NCBI GenBank assembly: GCA_016787525.1
Contig: JAEUUP010000048.1
Coordinates: forward strand, 1-62,883
Direction of reading: 5' to 3'
DNA from: Saprospiraceae bacterium
Lineage (GTDB): Bacteria > Bacteroidota > Bacteroidia > Chitinophagales > Saprospiraceae
Length of the DNA stretch: 62,883 nt
In this document: in pieces, positions 45,834 to 55,495 of the stretch
How the letters are laid out: each line of letters begins with the position of its first letter
How positions within the stretch are numbered: position 1 is the stretch's first letter
Notes under the pieces: generated by a model
What the model was told of the DNA's origin: nothing
The model's database searches: none
The model's input: the letters and a program-made list of their open reading frames with translations, nothing else
Program-made: the position numbers and the translations under genes

Positions 45834-46709
45834 ATGGCATATTCTGATTCTGAATTGATACTCAATACTGAGGGGGCCATCTATCACCTCAATCTTTTGC
45901 CCGAACACGTCGCGCCCATCATTTTTACTGTTGGCGACCCCGAAAGGGTGGGCGAAGTTAGTAAGCATTTCGACAAAATCGAGGTCAAACGGCAACATCG
46001 CGAATTTGTGACCCACACAGGTACGTTACGCGGGCAACGTGTGATGGTGATTTCGACAGGCATTGGTACGGATAATATTGATATTGTATTGACGGAATTG
46101 GACGCTTTGGTGAATATTGATTTTGCAACGCGACAACCCAAGAAAGAGTTGACTGCACTGACGATTGTTCGGTTGGGGACTTCGGGTAGTCTTCAAGCGT
46201 CGCTTGACGTAGATAGTTTTGTTGTGTCTGAAAAGGCAGTTGGGTTTGACAATTTGATGCACTTTTACGATGCACCTCAAACCAGCGACGAACTCAATCT
46301 TGCCGATCAATTGGCTGATTACTTGGAAGCCAAAAGTGAGGATTTGATATTGATGCCTTATGTTTTTTCGGTGGACAAAAAATTGTGTCAATTGTTTGAT
46401 AATGAGCAATTTAAAAAAGGCATAACCGTTACAAGTTGTGGTTTTTATGCACCACAAGGTCGTGTACTGAGGGGGGGCAATGTGGAGCCGAAATTGGTTC
46501 AGTTGTTGAGCCAATTTAAAATAAAGAATGCGGCTTTGACCAATATGGAGATGGAGACAGCGGGTATTTATGGCTTGTCGAGGCTCTTAGGACATCGAGC
46601 AGTTTCCATCTCTGTTATTTTAGCTAATCGTTTGGACGGTCGTTTCAGTGCTAATCCTCATGCCTCCATTCAAAAGTTGATTAAAACCGTCTTAGAAATC
46701 GTTGTATAA
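45834..46709 (+). CDS. Nucleoside phosphorylase, probably uridine phosphorylase type
   Basis: 291 residues from the ATG at 45834 (a TTG at 45825 is possible). Phosphate-binding GDPERVGEV near the N-terminus, ISTGIGTDNIDIVLTEL, and the NMEMETAGIYGL motif near the C-terminus. It cleaves nucleosides with phosphate in salvage. Two copies of the iterated word (TEG and LRG). Confidence 0.88.
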   Translation: MAYSDSELILNTEGAIYHLNLLPEHVAPIIFTVGDPERVGEVSKHFDKIEVKRQHREFVTHTGTLRGQRVMVISTGIGTDNIDIVLTELDALVNIDFATRQPKKELTALTIVRLGTSGSLQASLDVDSFVVSEKAVGFDNLMHFYDAPQTSDELNLADQLADYLEAKSEDLILMPYVFSVDKKLCQLFDNEQFKKGITVTSCGFYAPQGRVLRGGNVEPKLVQLLSQFKIKNAALTNMEMETAGIYGLSRLLGHRAVSISVILANRLDGRFSANPHASIQKLIKTVLEIVV

Positions 46710-46946
46710 TAGTTTTTCTAAAAGAAACATAAAAAATTGATTAACAATTACTTATATTTTTTTTGTATTTGTTGAATCTATTTTTTTTGAAAAAAATAAA
46801 AAAAAATAGATGCCATTATTTGAAATTTCAAGACGTGTCATAAATTTGACCCGAAATTAAATAAATAATTAATGGTCATTGAACATCACCTCAAATTAAG
46901 AAGGACAATGAAGGATAACCTTCACAACAAATAAAAACCTATTTAC

Positions 46947-47369
46947 ATGGCTAAGAAAGTTTCTAAACCCAAACTGGTTAAAGACTGGGATAAAATGCCC
47001 AAAGAAATCATTGCAGCGATAAAAACAGAATATCCAAATGGTTTCTCGCATAAATTAATCAACTACACCACACCAAAAGGTGAGAAGGTGCTGGCACTGC
47101 CTTATGATACGGAGGACATAGCATATCTCGTTCGTGTGACTATCATGGAATCTAAAAATATTCTCCGTGGTGATGACGACGATGATGATGATGTAGCCGT
47201 TGCAAAAGCACCACGTGAAGACCTTGACCTTGACGGTTTGGATATTGATGGTTTACAAAAAGAAGACGATAGTTTTAGTGTCTCGGATGATGACGAGGAT
47301 GACTATATCCCACCTTCTCGTCGCCGTCGTCGCGATGATGATGATGATGACGATGATGATGATTACTAA
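46947..47369 (+). CDS. Small protein with Asp-rich tail
   Basis: 140 residues. An N-terminal basic/globular part (VKDWDKMPKEIIAAIKTEYP, LALPYDTEDIAYLVRV) followed by an acidic, repeat-rich tail ending in ten Asp and a Tyr, with a short RRRRR stretch. The acidic tail is coded by GAT/GAC repeats and could vary in length. The domain plan recalls RNA-polymerase delta, but no homology is claimed. Confidence 0.7.
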   Translation: MAKKVSKPKLVKDWDKMPKEIIAAIKTEYPNGFSHKLINYTTPKGEKVLALPYDTEDIAYLVRVTIMESKNILRGDDDDDDDVAVAKAPREDLDLDGLDIDGLQKEDDSFSVSDDDEDDYIPPSRRRRRDDDDDDDDDDY

Positions 47370-47388
47370 AATATGAAGTAGGAAATAT

Positions 47389-47426
47389 GAAAAAGCGACC
47401 TTTCAATACTGAAGAGTCGCTTTTTT
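47389..47426 (+). terminator. Terminator after the Asp-rich gene
   Basis: An 11-bp stem (GAAAAAGCGAC with GTCGCTTTTTT) whose loop contains a near-copy of the iterated word (AATACTGAAGAG). Confidence 0.75.
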
Positions 47427-47547
47427 CATGCGCTATATTTCAGACTTTATATTTCAAAAGCCTTATTTCGTCGGTTTTTTTCTTCTTTTTGAAAAATGAG
47501 GCGAACTTTTGTTGTAACAAAAGAGTCTTATGATTGATTAAGAGAGT

Positions 47548-48240
47548 ATGAAAAAGTATTTGTACTGTAAATCAGAGAATCATTCGACTATAAAAATGAA
47601 CATCATGCAGGTTCTAAAAAACATTATTTTTGATGAATTTCAATTTCAAATTCAAAAACCACATAAGATGAATCACGAAGATAAAAGAGAAAAAGCAGAC
47701 AATATTGTTCTAAATCACGTGGGTTTTGCTGCATCAGCAGCCTTTTTGCCCTTTCCTGTGGCAGATATTGCTGCTGTGAGTGCGGTACAACTGAATATGT
47801 TGCGACAACTTGCGTCGCTCTATCGGGTTGGGTTTATTGACTCAATCGGTAAGAACGTTATTTCGGCCATAGTAGGCAGTAGTTTGGCGCGTTTGGGTGC
47901 AAGCCTCATCAAGGCGATTCCGGGGGTAGGCACTTTCATTGGTGAGGTGACGATGCCTGTTTTGTCAGCGGCTTCTACATATGCTTTGGGGCAAGTTATT
48001 GCCAGTCATTTTGCCAAAGGTGGCACTTTAGACGATTTCGATTTTGGTATGGCACGTCGCAAATACGATGAAGAAATCAAAAAAGGTAAAGAAGTTGCTA
48101 AAGAAAACATGAAAAAAACCGAAGCCACTCAAGACGATGTCGTAGCTAAACTGAAAAAAATATCTGAGCTGAAAGAGGCAGGTATTATCACAGAAGAAGA
48201 GTTTGCTCAGATGAAAGCAAAATTGCTGTCGCAGATGTAA
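47548..48240 (+). CDS. DUF697 membrane protein with SHOCT tail
   Basis: 230 residues (Met 16 or the Met before NHEDKRE may be the true start). The DUF697 part (about 55-165) has hydrophobic segments FAASAAFLPFPVADIAAVSAV and VISAIVGSSLARLGASLIKAIPGVGTFIG, like YcjF-related membrane proteins. The last 30 residues (LKKISELKEAGIITEEEFAQMKAKLL) form a SHOCT motif. Role unknown. Confidence 0.8.
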   Translation: MKKYLYCKSENHSTIKMNIMQVLKNIIFDEFQFQIQKPHKMNHEDKREKADNIVLNHVGFAASAAFLPFPVADIAAVSAVQLNMLRQLASLYRVGFIDSIGKNVISAIVGSSLARLGASLIKAIPGVGTFIGEVTMPVLSAASTYALGQVIASHFAKGGTLDDFDFGMARRKYDEEIKKGKEVAKENMKKTEATQDDVVAKLKKISELKEAGIITEEEFAQMKAKLLSQM

Positions 48241-48270
48241 GCGAACAAAATAGAATTAGTCTTTTGTAAA

Positions 48271-48312
48271 AAAAAATCGTAGGAGAGTTGAATGCCTTCC
48301 TACGATTTTTTT
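48271..48312. terminator. Bidirectional terminator
   Basis: A 13-bp stem (AAAAAATCGTAGG with CCTACGATTTTTT) between the DUF697 gene and the convergent arcA. Confidence 0.8.
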
Positions 48313-48324
48313 ATGGTCTAAATT

Positions 48325-49584
48325 TTAAAAACTTTCTCTTTCAATTGGGCAAGTCATACAATGCGAGCCACCACGCGCTCGCGATAACTCATTGGAAGGC
48401 AATGTAATAATTGTGTTTTCGATGCTATCGGGATTTAGACCTCCCTTCAACTGTTCTAAAATTTGATGAGCAGGCACAATCTGATAACCATAATCTCGGA
48501 ACGCATTTTCTGTCTTAGGATTGCGGTCATAAGTCAAGCCAACGCCATTTTTCAGAGCGACCAAATTACAACCATCTGTCCATTGCTCTCTCTCTTGATA
48601 CGGCGACTCGCCATCACCTACCAAAATAAACTTCATCTTCGGATTGATTTCTGCCCTGATAAAGTCTTTTACTGAGGGGTAGAAAGTCGAAGTGCCATTG
48701 GCACGATGGACTTCCACATTCGATGCCAGACCTTCGATGACGATAGGTTTGAAGGCTACAATATGATTGTGATTGAGGTGTGTGAACACCGTGTCCATGT
48801 GCATAAAAGCACGGTCTTGCGGGATATTGACTTGTACCACATTTTTCACCACACCTTTGTCAAATAGTAACTCTGCGACTTTGCGAATCGTGTAGGCATT
48901 AGTCCGTTCGGAGCAGCCAATGAGCAGATAATCTTTATTCAAAATCATACAATCGCCGCCTTCTATGCTGATATACTCTCCTTTTTTTGAGGGCGGGAAC
49001 ATGTCCACACGATTCAGATTGATAATTTTACCATCCTCACGAGTCTTTTTGAAAATTGGGTGCGACCAAAAGATGAATCGTGCCAGCAAGTTTTCTCTAA
49101 AACGCGCTTCTTTAGCCGCTTTCAAAATCAAAATATGGTCGTTGACGGTCACAGCAATGTCGCGTGTAAAGATAAAATTGGGAATCGGGTCGAAAAGTAG
49201 ATGATTGTCGCGTTCAAAACTACCCGTTATGAGTATATCTGCCAACTCCTCATGGCTGATATTGCAGAGCATATTGACATAACTTTTGGGTTGCTCTTCG
49301 TAGTCAATGATGCGTTCGAGCATATCTTGTTTGGTTGTAACATCCGCATTGAGGGCTTCAATGATGAGTTGGCGCGTTTCCAACACATTTTCTTTACCCA
49401 CGAACCCCCTCAGTATATCAGTAAAAATATCATGTTCTTTCTGCATCTGTGGCAAATGCACAATATCGTCGAATAAGAGTTCTTCAGCTCTACGAGGCGA
49501 AATACGACTGATGCCTTCGTCTGGGCGATGCGTGATGACTCGTTTAAGTTTTCCTATCTCGCTGGATACTTGGATATAAGACAT
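48325..49584 (-). CDS. arcA: Arginine deiminase
   Basis: Hydrolyses arginine to citrulline and ammonia. 419 residues when started at MSYIQVSSEIGKLKRVITHRPDE, the conserved beginning; the open frame extends 21 codons further. Catalytic Cys 409 in GGSHCMTCP, with FTRDIAV and MHMDTVFT metal-free guanidino-site motifs. No arcB/arcC nearby. Iterated word read as ILRG and as YPSV. Confidence 0.93.
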   Translation of the reverse strand: MSYIQVSSEIGKLKRVITHRPDEGISRISPRRAEELLFDDIVHLPQMQKEHDIFTDILRGFVGKENVLETRQLIIEALNADVTTKQDMLERIIDYEEQPKSYVNMLCNISHEELADILITGSFERDNHLLFDPIPNFIFTRDIAVTVNDHILILKAAKEARFRENLLARFIFWSHPIFKKTREDGKIINLNRVDMFPPSKKGEYISIEGGDCMILNKDYLLIGCSERTNAYTIRKVAELLFDKGVVKNVVQVNIPQDRAFMHMDTVFTHLNHNHIVAFKPIVIEGLASNVEVHRANGTSTFYPSVKDFIRAEINPKMKFILVGDGESPYQEREQWTDGCNLVALKNGVGLTYDRNPKTENAFRDYGYQIVPAHQILEQLKGGLNPDSIENTIITLPSNELSRARGGSHCMTCPIERESF

Positions 49585-49643
49585 AAAAAAGTTTATTTGA
49601 GAGCCGCGAGTAGTCAACGACCATTGACTAATGACTACTTGCA

Positions 49644-50774
49644 TCACTCTTTTCCATTATTCAATTTCGGCGCAAAGTTAATTTTTTTCCGCCAAGAATG
49701 AACCAAAACCACAATTCGTGCATAACTTTCAACCCCCTCAGTAACGCCTTGACTTTTGAGATAGGCATCGTTGAGTGCGGTTGTATCAAACCAATCGGGG
49801 TAACGATTGATGCGATCATTGATGGCTTTCATATCATTTTTGATGCCTATGGGGAGTTTTTCTCTAAATTTTTTGTATTCTTCAGGAAATTGTCGCCTAA
49901 AATTGGACGCTACATATCGAAAATAACTCAAACGACCCGAATAGCGCGTGTGCCAATCTTCCGACTCAATGCAGGACAAATACGCAACAAAATTAGCAAT
50001 AGCTTCTTCTGTCCAACCAAAACCGTGTGCCATCTCATGGGCCATCGAAAACGGTTTTTCTAAAGGATGCAAAGCATGGTCAATTGAAGATTCGCCCGTG
50101 TAGGGCATATAAATACCTGCAATGCCAAACCGAAAAAGCAAACCATCTGGCTCAATTTCACGCCCACGCAGACGACCTTTTGCTGGAAATTGATGATTTT
50201 CGAGCCATTGAGACACATCTTTTCTGATGGCTTGTTCAAAGTTAGGTCGGATATATGTGATGGCATTTGTATCAGCAATTCCCATTTTTTCTAAAGTGTC
50301 TCTGGCCGCAATGGCTTCTTGTGCGGCTATCAAAAGTTCTTGACGGAGAGATGTGGTGTCTAATTTCTCAATTGTCAAACCGATTTGTTCGGTAAAACGC
50401 TCTCGACCGTAGTTGAAACCCCACAAAATAAAGAATAAAAATAGCATGACACCCGCCCAATTAAGCAGTTTTAGCACCCCCTCAGTAAGGCGTTGCCACC
50501 AAGATTGTTTTTTTATGAAAAGTAAAATCAAAATTTTTAGAACAAAATACAACGCCACTACGTAGAAAGGCAATAACAAGGCAAAAGGGCTGTATGCCAA
50601 AGTGGCATCGAAAAATTGTCTTATACCTAAAAAGACAAAACGACTGTACCATTGCTCGATATACTGAGGGGGTGTTACAAGACGCAAAACAAGGGCAAAA
50701 AGCCCCATCCAAAGCCCCCATAAATTGTGGAGGAGATTGGGTTTATCTTGAAAAAAGTTTTTTATTAAACGCAT
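49644..50774 (-). CDS. DUF3810 membrane protein with HExxH
   Basis: 376 residues. Three membrane segments in the first 125 residues, then a soluble part with HEMAHGFGWTEEAIANF, a zinc-protease-like motif. This is the DUF3810 layout; the activity is unproved. Its start lies 6 bp from the divergent lipoprotein start. Three copies of the iterated word are within (TEG, TEG and PPQY). Confidence 0.85.
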   Translation of the reverse strand: MRLIKNFFQDKPNLLHNLWGLWMGLFALVLRLVTPPQYIEQWYSRFVFLGIRQFFDATLAYSPFALLLPFYVVALYFVLKILILLFIKKQSWWQRLTEGVLKLLNWAGVMLFLFFILWGFNYGRERFTEQIGLTIEKLDTTSLRQELLIAAQEAIAARDTLEKMGIADTNAITYIRPNFEQAIRKDVSQWLENHQFPAKGRLRGREIEPDGLLFRFGIAGIYMPYTGESSIDHALHPLEKPFSMAHEMAHGFGWTEEAIANFVAYLSCIESEDWHTRYSGRLSYFRYVASNFRRQFPEEYKKFREKLPIGIKNDMKAINDRINRYPDWFDTTALNDAYLKSQGVTEGVESYARIVVLVHSWRKKINFAPKLNNGKE

Positions 50775-50780
50775 ACTTAA

Positions 50781-51389
50781 ATGAAAATCAAAGGTTTATT
50801 GATAGTTGCTGCGGTGACAGTTTTAGTTCTGACAAACTCATGCGACCGTATTCGCAAGGTGACAGGTAATCACTCAGCAAGCCCGTTTGATACAACAAAA
50901 TTTGAAACACAAGCTCTGAGTGACAACGACCGTGCTTTACTCGCTAATGCGAATGGTAAAACGGTAAAACCTGTAAGTGTTGATGCTTTGGCGCAAAATA
51001 TTAACACAGCAACAGAGAAATTACACGTTTTTTGCTTTTGGAATCTAAAAAATGAAGCCAGTACAGCAACTGTTAAAGCTTTAAATGAACTTTCGGCAAA
51101 ATTTGACAGCACAAAATTAAAAATAGTTTATGTCAATATGCCTGGCTATCAAAAAGTTGAAGATGTGAATTTGTTCATTCGTGAAAATCAATTGACTGAC
51201 GAAACTTTGATTTTAGAAAAAGCCGACGTATCATTTTTTGCCAAAAAAATTCGTAAAGATTTTGTCGGCATCACGCACATGCCTGTGATTCTGATGGTCA
51301 ATAAAGCCGAAGAAACGATGATGTTTTTCAACAAAGGTATGGACGAAAAAGAGCTTTTAGCTGTCGTCAATCCACTTGTTGTTCAATAA
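50781..51389 (+). CDS. Thioredoxin-fold lipoprotein without CxxC
   Basis: 202 residues. Lipobox LTNSC near residue 21, then a thioredoxin-like core (KLHVFCFWNLKNEASTATVKALNELS, ITHMPVILMVNKAEE). Where active thioredoxins have CxxC this protein has NLKNEAS, so it is probably not a disulphide enzyme. The cis-Pro-like MPV is kept. It starts 6 bp from the divergent DUF3810 gene. Confidence 0.75.
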   Translation: MKIKGLLIVAAVTVLVLTNSCDRIRKVTGNHSASPFDTTKFETQALSDNDRALLANANGKTVKPVSVDALAQNINTATEKLHVFCFWNLKNEASTATVKALNELSAKFDSTKLKIVYVNMPGYQKVEDVNLFIRENQLTDETLILEKADVSFFAKKIRKDFVGITHMPVILMVNKAEETMMFFNKGMDEKELLAVVNPLVVQ

Positions 51390-51440
51390 AAAGATATTTT
51401 CATTGTGGCACTACTCATAACTTTACGTTTTTTTTTCTAA

Positions 51441-51470
51441 ATGGGGGGCAGTTTTGCCCCCTGTTTTTTT
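51441..51470 (+). terminator. Terminator after the thioredoxin-fold gene
   Basis: GGGGGCA and TGCCCCC arms with a short loop and seven Ts. Confidence 0.8.
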
Positions 51471-51516
51471 ATGCTGACTCCAATACAGACCAATCAGTAG
51501 AAATCGGAAAGTTGTC

Positions 51517-51524
51517 TATCTTTG
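51517..51524 (+). promoter_or_regulatory. -7 box TATCTTTG
   Basis: Perfect TAnnTTTG, 34 bp before the PAP2 ATG at 51558. It supports that ATG over the TTG at 51522. Confidence 0.5.
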
Positions 51525-51557
51525 CTTCTTCATCATTTCATTAGTCTGAATCAATCC

Positions 51558-52130
51558 ATGTTGCAACTCGACCAAGACCTTTTTTACTTCATCAATCACA
51601 ATTTACACTTTGGCATACTCAACAAATGGATGCCGTATTGGCGGAGTATGTATTTTTGGTTTCCACTTTACATCTTTTTCATTAGTTTTTTGTTCTACAA
51701 TTTTGGCAAAAAAGCCAGTATCTATCTTTTAGCACTGTCGTTAACCGTTGGTGTGGCAGATACGGTCAGCAGTCGTTTGATAAAAAATACGGTCGAACGA
51801 GTACGACCTTGCAACGACGAAAAAGAAAAAATGCACGTTAGGCTTCTTGTCCCTTGTGGTAGTGGTTACAGTTTTACATCGTCCCATGCGACCAATCATT
51901 TTGCCATAGCTGTTTTTGTGATTTTCACATTTGTCGAAAAACGGAAATGGCTCAAATGGTCGCTTCTGGCTTGGGCTGCGAGTATTGCATTTGGACAGGT
52001 TTATGTCGGTGTTCACTATCCTTTAGATATTATCTGTGGTGCGCTTTTAGGCTCAGGCTTGGGTTGGTTGGGTGCTTTTCTTTTTGAAAAATATTTCAAA
52101 AAATATTCACTGATTACTGAGGGGGTATAG
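51558..52130 (+). CDS. PAP2-family membrane phosphatase
   Basis: 190 residues, several membrane segments. The three PAP2 motifs are present: KNTVERVRP, SGYSFTSSHATNHF and GVHYPLDI. It removes phosphate from a lipid, such as undecaprenyl or phosphatidylglycerol phosphate. The last codons (ITEGV) are the iterated word. Confidence 0.88.
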   Translation: MLQLDQDLFYFINHNLHFGILNKWMPYWRSMYFWFPLYIFFISFLFYNFGKKASIYLLALSLTVGVADTVSSRLIKNTVERVRPCNDEKEKMHVRLLVPCGSGYSFTSSHATNHFAIAVFVIFTFVEKRKWLKWSLLAWAASIAFGQVYVGVHYPLDIICGALLGSGLGWLGAFLFEKYFKKYSLITEGV

Positions 52131-52247
52131 TTGCACGTCATTCATCAGTGTTTGTAAAAATTCATTAGTCATTATATCATATCAGAATGAAAGGTGTCTT
52201 ATCGGGTCGTGTGTGATGTCAGAACCTTTCTTCTCATTTCTTAGAAT

Positions 52248-52985
52248 ATGGAAATTTGGCAATATATCCTTTTGTTTGGAGCTGTTTTAGCGGGTGGCGG
52301 TTTGGCATTCTGGTTCAAAAGTCATAATCGTCGGTTGTTGCAGCTTGTTTTGTCGTTTGTTGGAGCATATTTGTTGGGCATACTCGTTTTGCATCTCATT
52401 CCAGATGCTTATTCTTCTGCTCATGTAAAGCACGTCGGTTGGTGGGTGCTGGCAGGTTTTTTTATTCAATTGACACTTGAACAATTCTCTATGGGTGTCG
52501 AACATGGGCATATTCATGACCATCATCACACCAATCGTCCTATGTTTGCGCTTCAAGTTGTTGTCAGTCTTTCCATTCATGCGTTTATCGAAGGATTACC
52601 CCTCAGTAATCATGAGGCTTTACACGATTGGGCAGGCGCGGACCACCACAGCAATCAACTTTATTATGGTGTTATTCTGCACAAAGCACCAGAAGCTTTC
52701 GCGTTGGCTTTGTTGCTTTTGATGAGTCATTTTTCTAAGCGTTTAGTAGCGATTTATGTTTTTTGCTTTGCAGCTATGTCGCCTCTGGGTGCATTTTTGA
52801 CGCAATCAATCACTTTTTCGACCGAAACTTTGCAGAAAATGATAGCAGTTGTCATTGGTTCACTGCTTCATATTTCGACCACAATTCTCTTTGAAATAGA
52901 CAATACGGACGAACACCGCATTTCGATTCAAAAAATAATGGCAATCGTGATAGGTGTAGGTTTAGCTATTTTTACAAATTTATAA
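52248..52985 (+). CDS. ZIP-family metal transporter
   Basis: 245 residues with about seven or eight membrane segments. A His-rich loop (EHGHIHDHHHTN) follows segment 3, and the metal-binding SIHAFIEGLPL and HKAPEAFALAL in segments 4 and 5. Takes up divalent metal, probably zinc or iron. Iterated word read as PLS. Confidence 0.9.
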   Translation: MEIWQYILLFGAVLAGGGLAFWFKSHNRRLLQLVLSFVGAYLLGILVLHLIPDAYSSAHVKHVGWWVLAGFFIQLTLEQFSMGVEHGHIHDHHHTNRPMFALQVVVSLSIHAFIEGLPLSNHEALHDWAGADHHSNQLYYGVILHKAPEAFALALLLLMSHFSKRLVAIYVFCFAAMSPLGAFLTQSITFSTETLQKMIAVVIGSLLHISTTILFEIDNTDEHRISIQKIMAIVIGVGLAIFTNL

Positions 52986-52998
52986 ATCACTAAACAGT

Positions 52999-54546
52999 TT
53001 AGAGGTTTTGCTCTAACCAACCATCAATTGTTTTATCAACAGCATTGAAATTGACACCAATGCCTGTTATTGTTCTACCTGATGCTTGATATTTTGCTGC
53101 ATAGTTTTGTTTTACAATTTGGTCTAATGCTTCTTGTGCTGTTTTGTTGAATTTAAATTCAAAAATATAAACATCCGTCAAAGTTTGAACGACGGCATCG
53201 GCTCGTCCTTTCGACGAATGAACTTCACTACTCGCATACAGACCTAAGTAGCTAAACACCAGATGAATCAAACCGTGATATAAGCCTTCCGATTGTTTTT
53301 GAAATGTTTGGTCGGGCAAATCTGCCAAAAGAGACTCTAAAATGGTTTTTACCTGAGCCAAATTTTGGGAAGCGAAAGCACGATTCATGTCTTGAATAGT
53401 CATGCCTGTATGAATACGATGCGGATTTTGGGCGATGTCGTCAATCAAAAATGTGTACATACTTTGTCGTACTTCTTGATTGGGATAATCCAGAACATAT
53501 TCACCTGTGAGAGGATTCGCTTTTTTTACCGTCAAATAGCCTGTTTGAAACAATAGAGGTATCAATTCAAGGTTGTCAATATCGTATTTGTCCAATATAG
53601 TGGTATCTACAACCGAGTTTTCAACATTGAAGTGACTGTATTTTTTCATTTGTTCAATCAGAAAATTGGGGCTACCCGTTGAGAACCAATAGTTTTTAAA
53701 AAATTGGTCATGAAAAAAATTGAGCGTACCAAACGGATTGTACAATTCTGTCTGACCATCCCAACTATAACCGTCGTACCAAACCTTTACTTGTCTTAAA
53801 AGTTCTTCGCGACTCATGCCAAATTTTTTAGTACAACTTTCGATATAATCCTCAAAATAAAACTCCAATTCTGCTTGAGTATAGCCAGCTAAAGCAGCGT
53901 ATTGCTCAGTGAGTGTTATGTCTGTGAGGTTATTCAAATGAGAAAACAACGATACTTTAGCGAATTTGGATATTCCTGTAATAAAAACCAACTCCAACAA
54001 AGTATCTGAATCTTTTAAAACGCCATAAAACTCTCGCAATATGTCCCGATTGGCTTTGGCTTGGTCGAGTTCATGCTTCTCTAAAAAATCAATGATGGGT
54101 TTGTCATATTCATCTACTAAAAACGCTACTTTTCCATGTTTTTTTGACAATTTGGCTAAGAGTTCTTCAAATTGAGATTTGTAATCTGTTGTTGTAAAAC
54201 GGATTTTATAGTGTTTTGCCCATTTTTTTAACTCTTGAACAATAGCACCCTCTAAACCCAATTGCCTGTAACTCATTTTATCGAACGAAAAATGTATGAC
54301 AGGATTCGTTTTCGTCCAGTCCCATTTGTCACATATCCAAAGTCCTTCAAAAATAGCCTTGTTGCCTAAGTACAACTCTTTGAGCGTCGAAATCAGTAAG
54401 GATTTACCAAAGCGGCGTGGGCGTGAAAAAAAGTAGTATTTCCCCGTTGTCACTAACTTGTGAACGAGTGGCGTTTTATCTACGTAAATACCATTTTTTT
54501 GACGGATTTCAACTAAGGTTTGTATGCCAATTGGTAAATTTTTCAT
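52999..54546 (-). CDS. AAA-ATPase-like / PD-(D/E)XK nuclease-domain protein
   Basis: 515 residues. N-terminal AAA-ATPase_like domain (ETLVEIRQKNGIYVDKT-like start, P-loop region RPRRFGKSLLIST, VDEYDKPI Walker B) and a C-terminal PD-(D/E)XK domain (DAVVQTLTDVYIFEFKFNKTA). This family is abundant in Bacteroidota and often found in many copies per genome, without a settled function. No copy of the iterated word, which suggests recent arrival or turnover. Confidence 0.88.
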   Translation of the reverse strand: MKNLPIGIQTLVEIRQKNGIYVDKTPLVHKLVTTGKYYFFSRPRRFGKSLLISTLKELYLGNKAIFEGLWICDKWDWTKTNPVIHFSFDKMSYRQLGLEGAIVQELKKWAKHYKIRFTTTDYKSQFEELLAKLSKKHGKVAFLVDEYDKPIIDFLEKHELDQAKANRDILREFYGVLKDSDTLLELVFITGISKFAKVSLFSHLNNLTDITLTEQYAALAGYTQAELEFYFEDYIESCTKKFGMSREELLRQVKVWYDGYSWDGQTELYNPFGTLNFFHDQFFKNYWFSTGSPNFLIEQMKKYSHFNVENSVVDTTILDKYDIDNLELIPLLFQTGYLTVKKANPLTGEYVLDYPNQEVRQSMYTFLIDDIAQNPHRIHTGMTIQDMNRAFASQNLAQVKTILESLLADLPDQTFQKQSEGLYHGLIHLVFSYLGLYASSEVHSSKGRADAVVQTLTDVYIFEFKFNKTAQEALDQIVKQNYAAKYQASGRTITGIGVNFNAVDKTIDGWLEQNL

Positions 54547-54669
54547 TCTGCAAAGATAAGCAAAGTCTCACTGATTAAATAGATTGAACAGATTTCACAG
54601 AAAATACTATTCAAGTTGTTCATTTTATTTTTCAGCGTTCCAAAGGAGAGTCGGTATTTGTGCCATCAC

Positions 54670-55212
54670 TCAATTCTTCTTCACAGTCGCTGGATTTTTA
54701 ATCACTTCTTCCTTGATGACAGGCATTTTTTTCAAACGCTCTTCCCGTTCCTTTTTGCGGCGAGCTGCCAAAATCTCCTTAACTTGTTTGAAATTGATGT
54801 CTTTTTTGTTCAACGAGCGATGCCAACAGACGATAATCGCCATAGCTTGATCTTCTGGAAATGACACACCCGCTTCGCGCAGATAATGACCCAAACGCGA
54901 GCCTTCGTACAAACCCCAATTCGTTGTAATCCAACGACCCAAGCTAAAATAGAGTTTTCGAGCCGCATCATTTTCAGCCATTGACATAAATTTTTGACGC
55001 GATTCAGCATCTGTTAAGCGATTCAACTCATTGAAAGCGTCGAAAATATCTTTGGGAATATACTGACCCGATATCTTAGACTGTTGGATACGCCATTCGT
55101 AGTTGCGTTTGATGTCAGCAGCAGATGACGCAGGTGTAGGCTCTTCTTGAGCAAAAAGTGAAAAGGTTAAAATAGCGAAAAAATAAACCAGACGAACTTT
55201 TTTTCCGTTCAT
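54670..55212 (-). CDS. Secreted DUF6794-like protein
   Basis: 180 residues from Met 21, which gives a signal peptide (VRLVYFFAILTFSLFAQ). The core (DAFNELNRLTDAESRQKFMS, LYFSLGRWITTNWGLYEGSRL, MAIIVCWHRSLN) matches the DUF6794 pattern. The end is a charged coiled-coil-like tail. Function unknown. Confidence 0.65.
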   Translation of the reverse strand: MNGKKVRLVYFFAILTFSLFAQEEPTPASSAADIKRNYEWRIQQSKISGQYIPKDIFDAFNELNRLTDAESRQKFMSMAENDAARKLYFSLGRWITTNWGLYEGSRLGHYLREAGVSFPEDQAMAIIVCWHRSLNKKDINFKQVKEILAARRKKEREERLKKMPVIKEEVIKNPATVKKN

Positions 55213-55495
55213 ATTTTTGGATTTTGAATTTACGAAGCCGCTTTCAGTCTTTTCTAAAAATTTGATTAACAATACGTTAAGACTAAAACCCTAAGCTCTC
55301 TCATACGGCGTGTTGACCTATTGATAAACTTTTACTCTAAACGAATTTGCTTGTTTTTTCGTATATCGAACTGTACGTGCTTCATTTTTTTAATCGAAAA
55401 GGTCTTATCTATTGGTTATTAGAGCTTTTTAATAGAAATTTGATTTCTTGAACATTCATCTAAAATTAAAACTTTCAGCAACCACAACCCATTTC

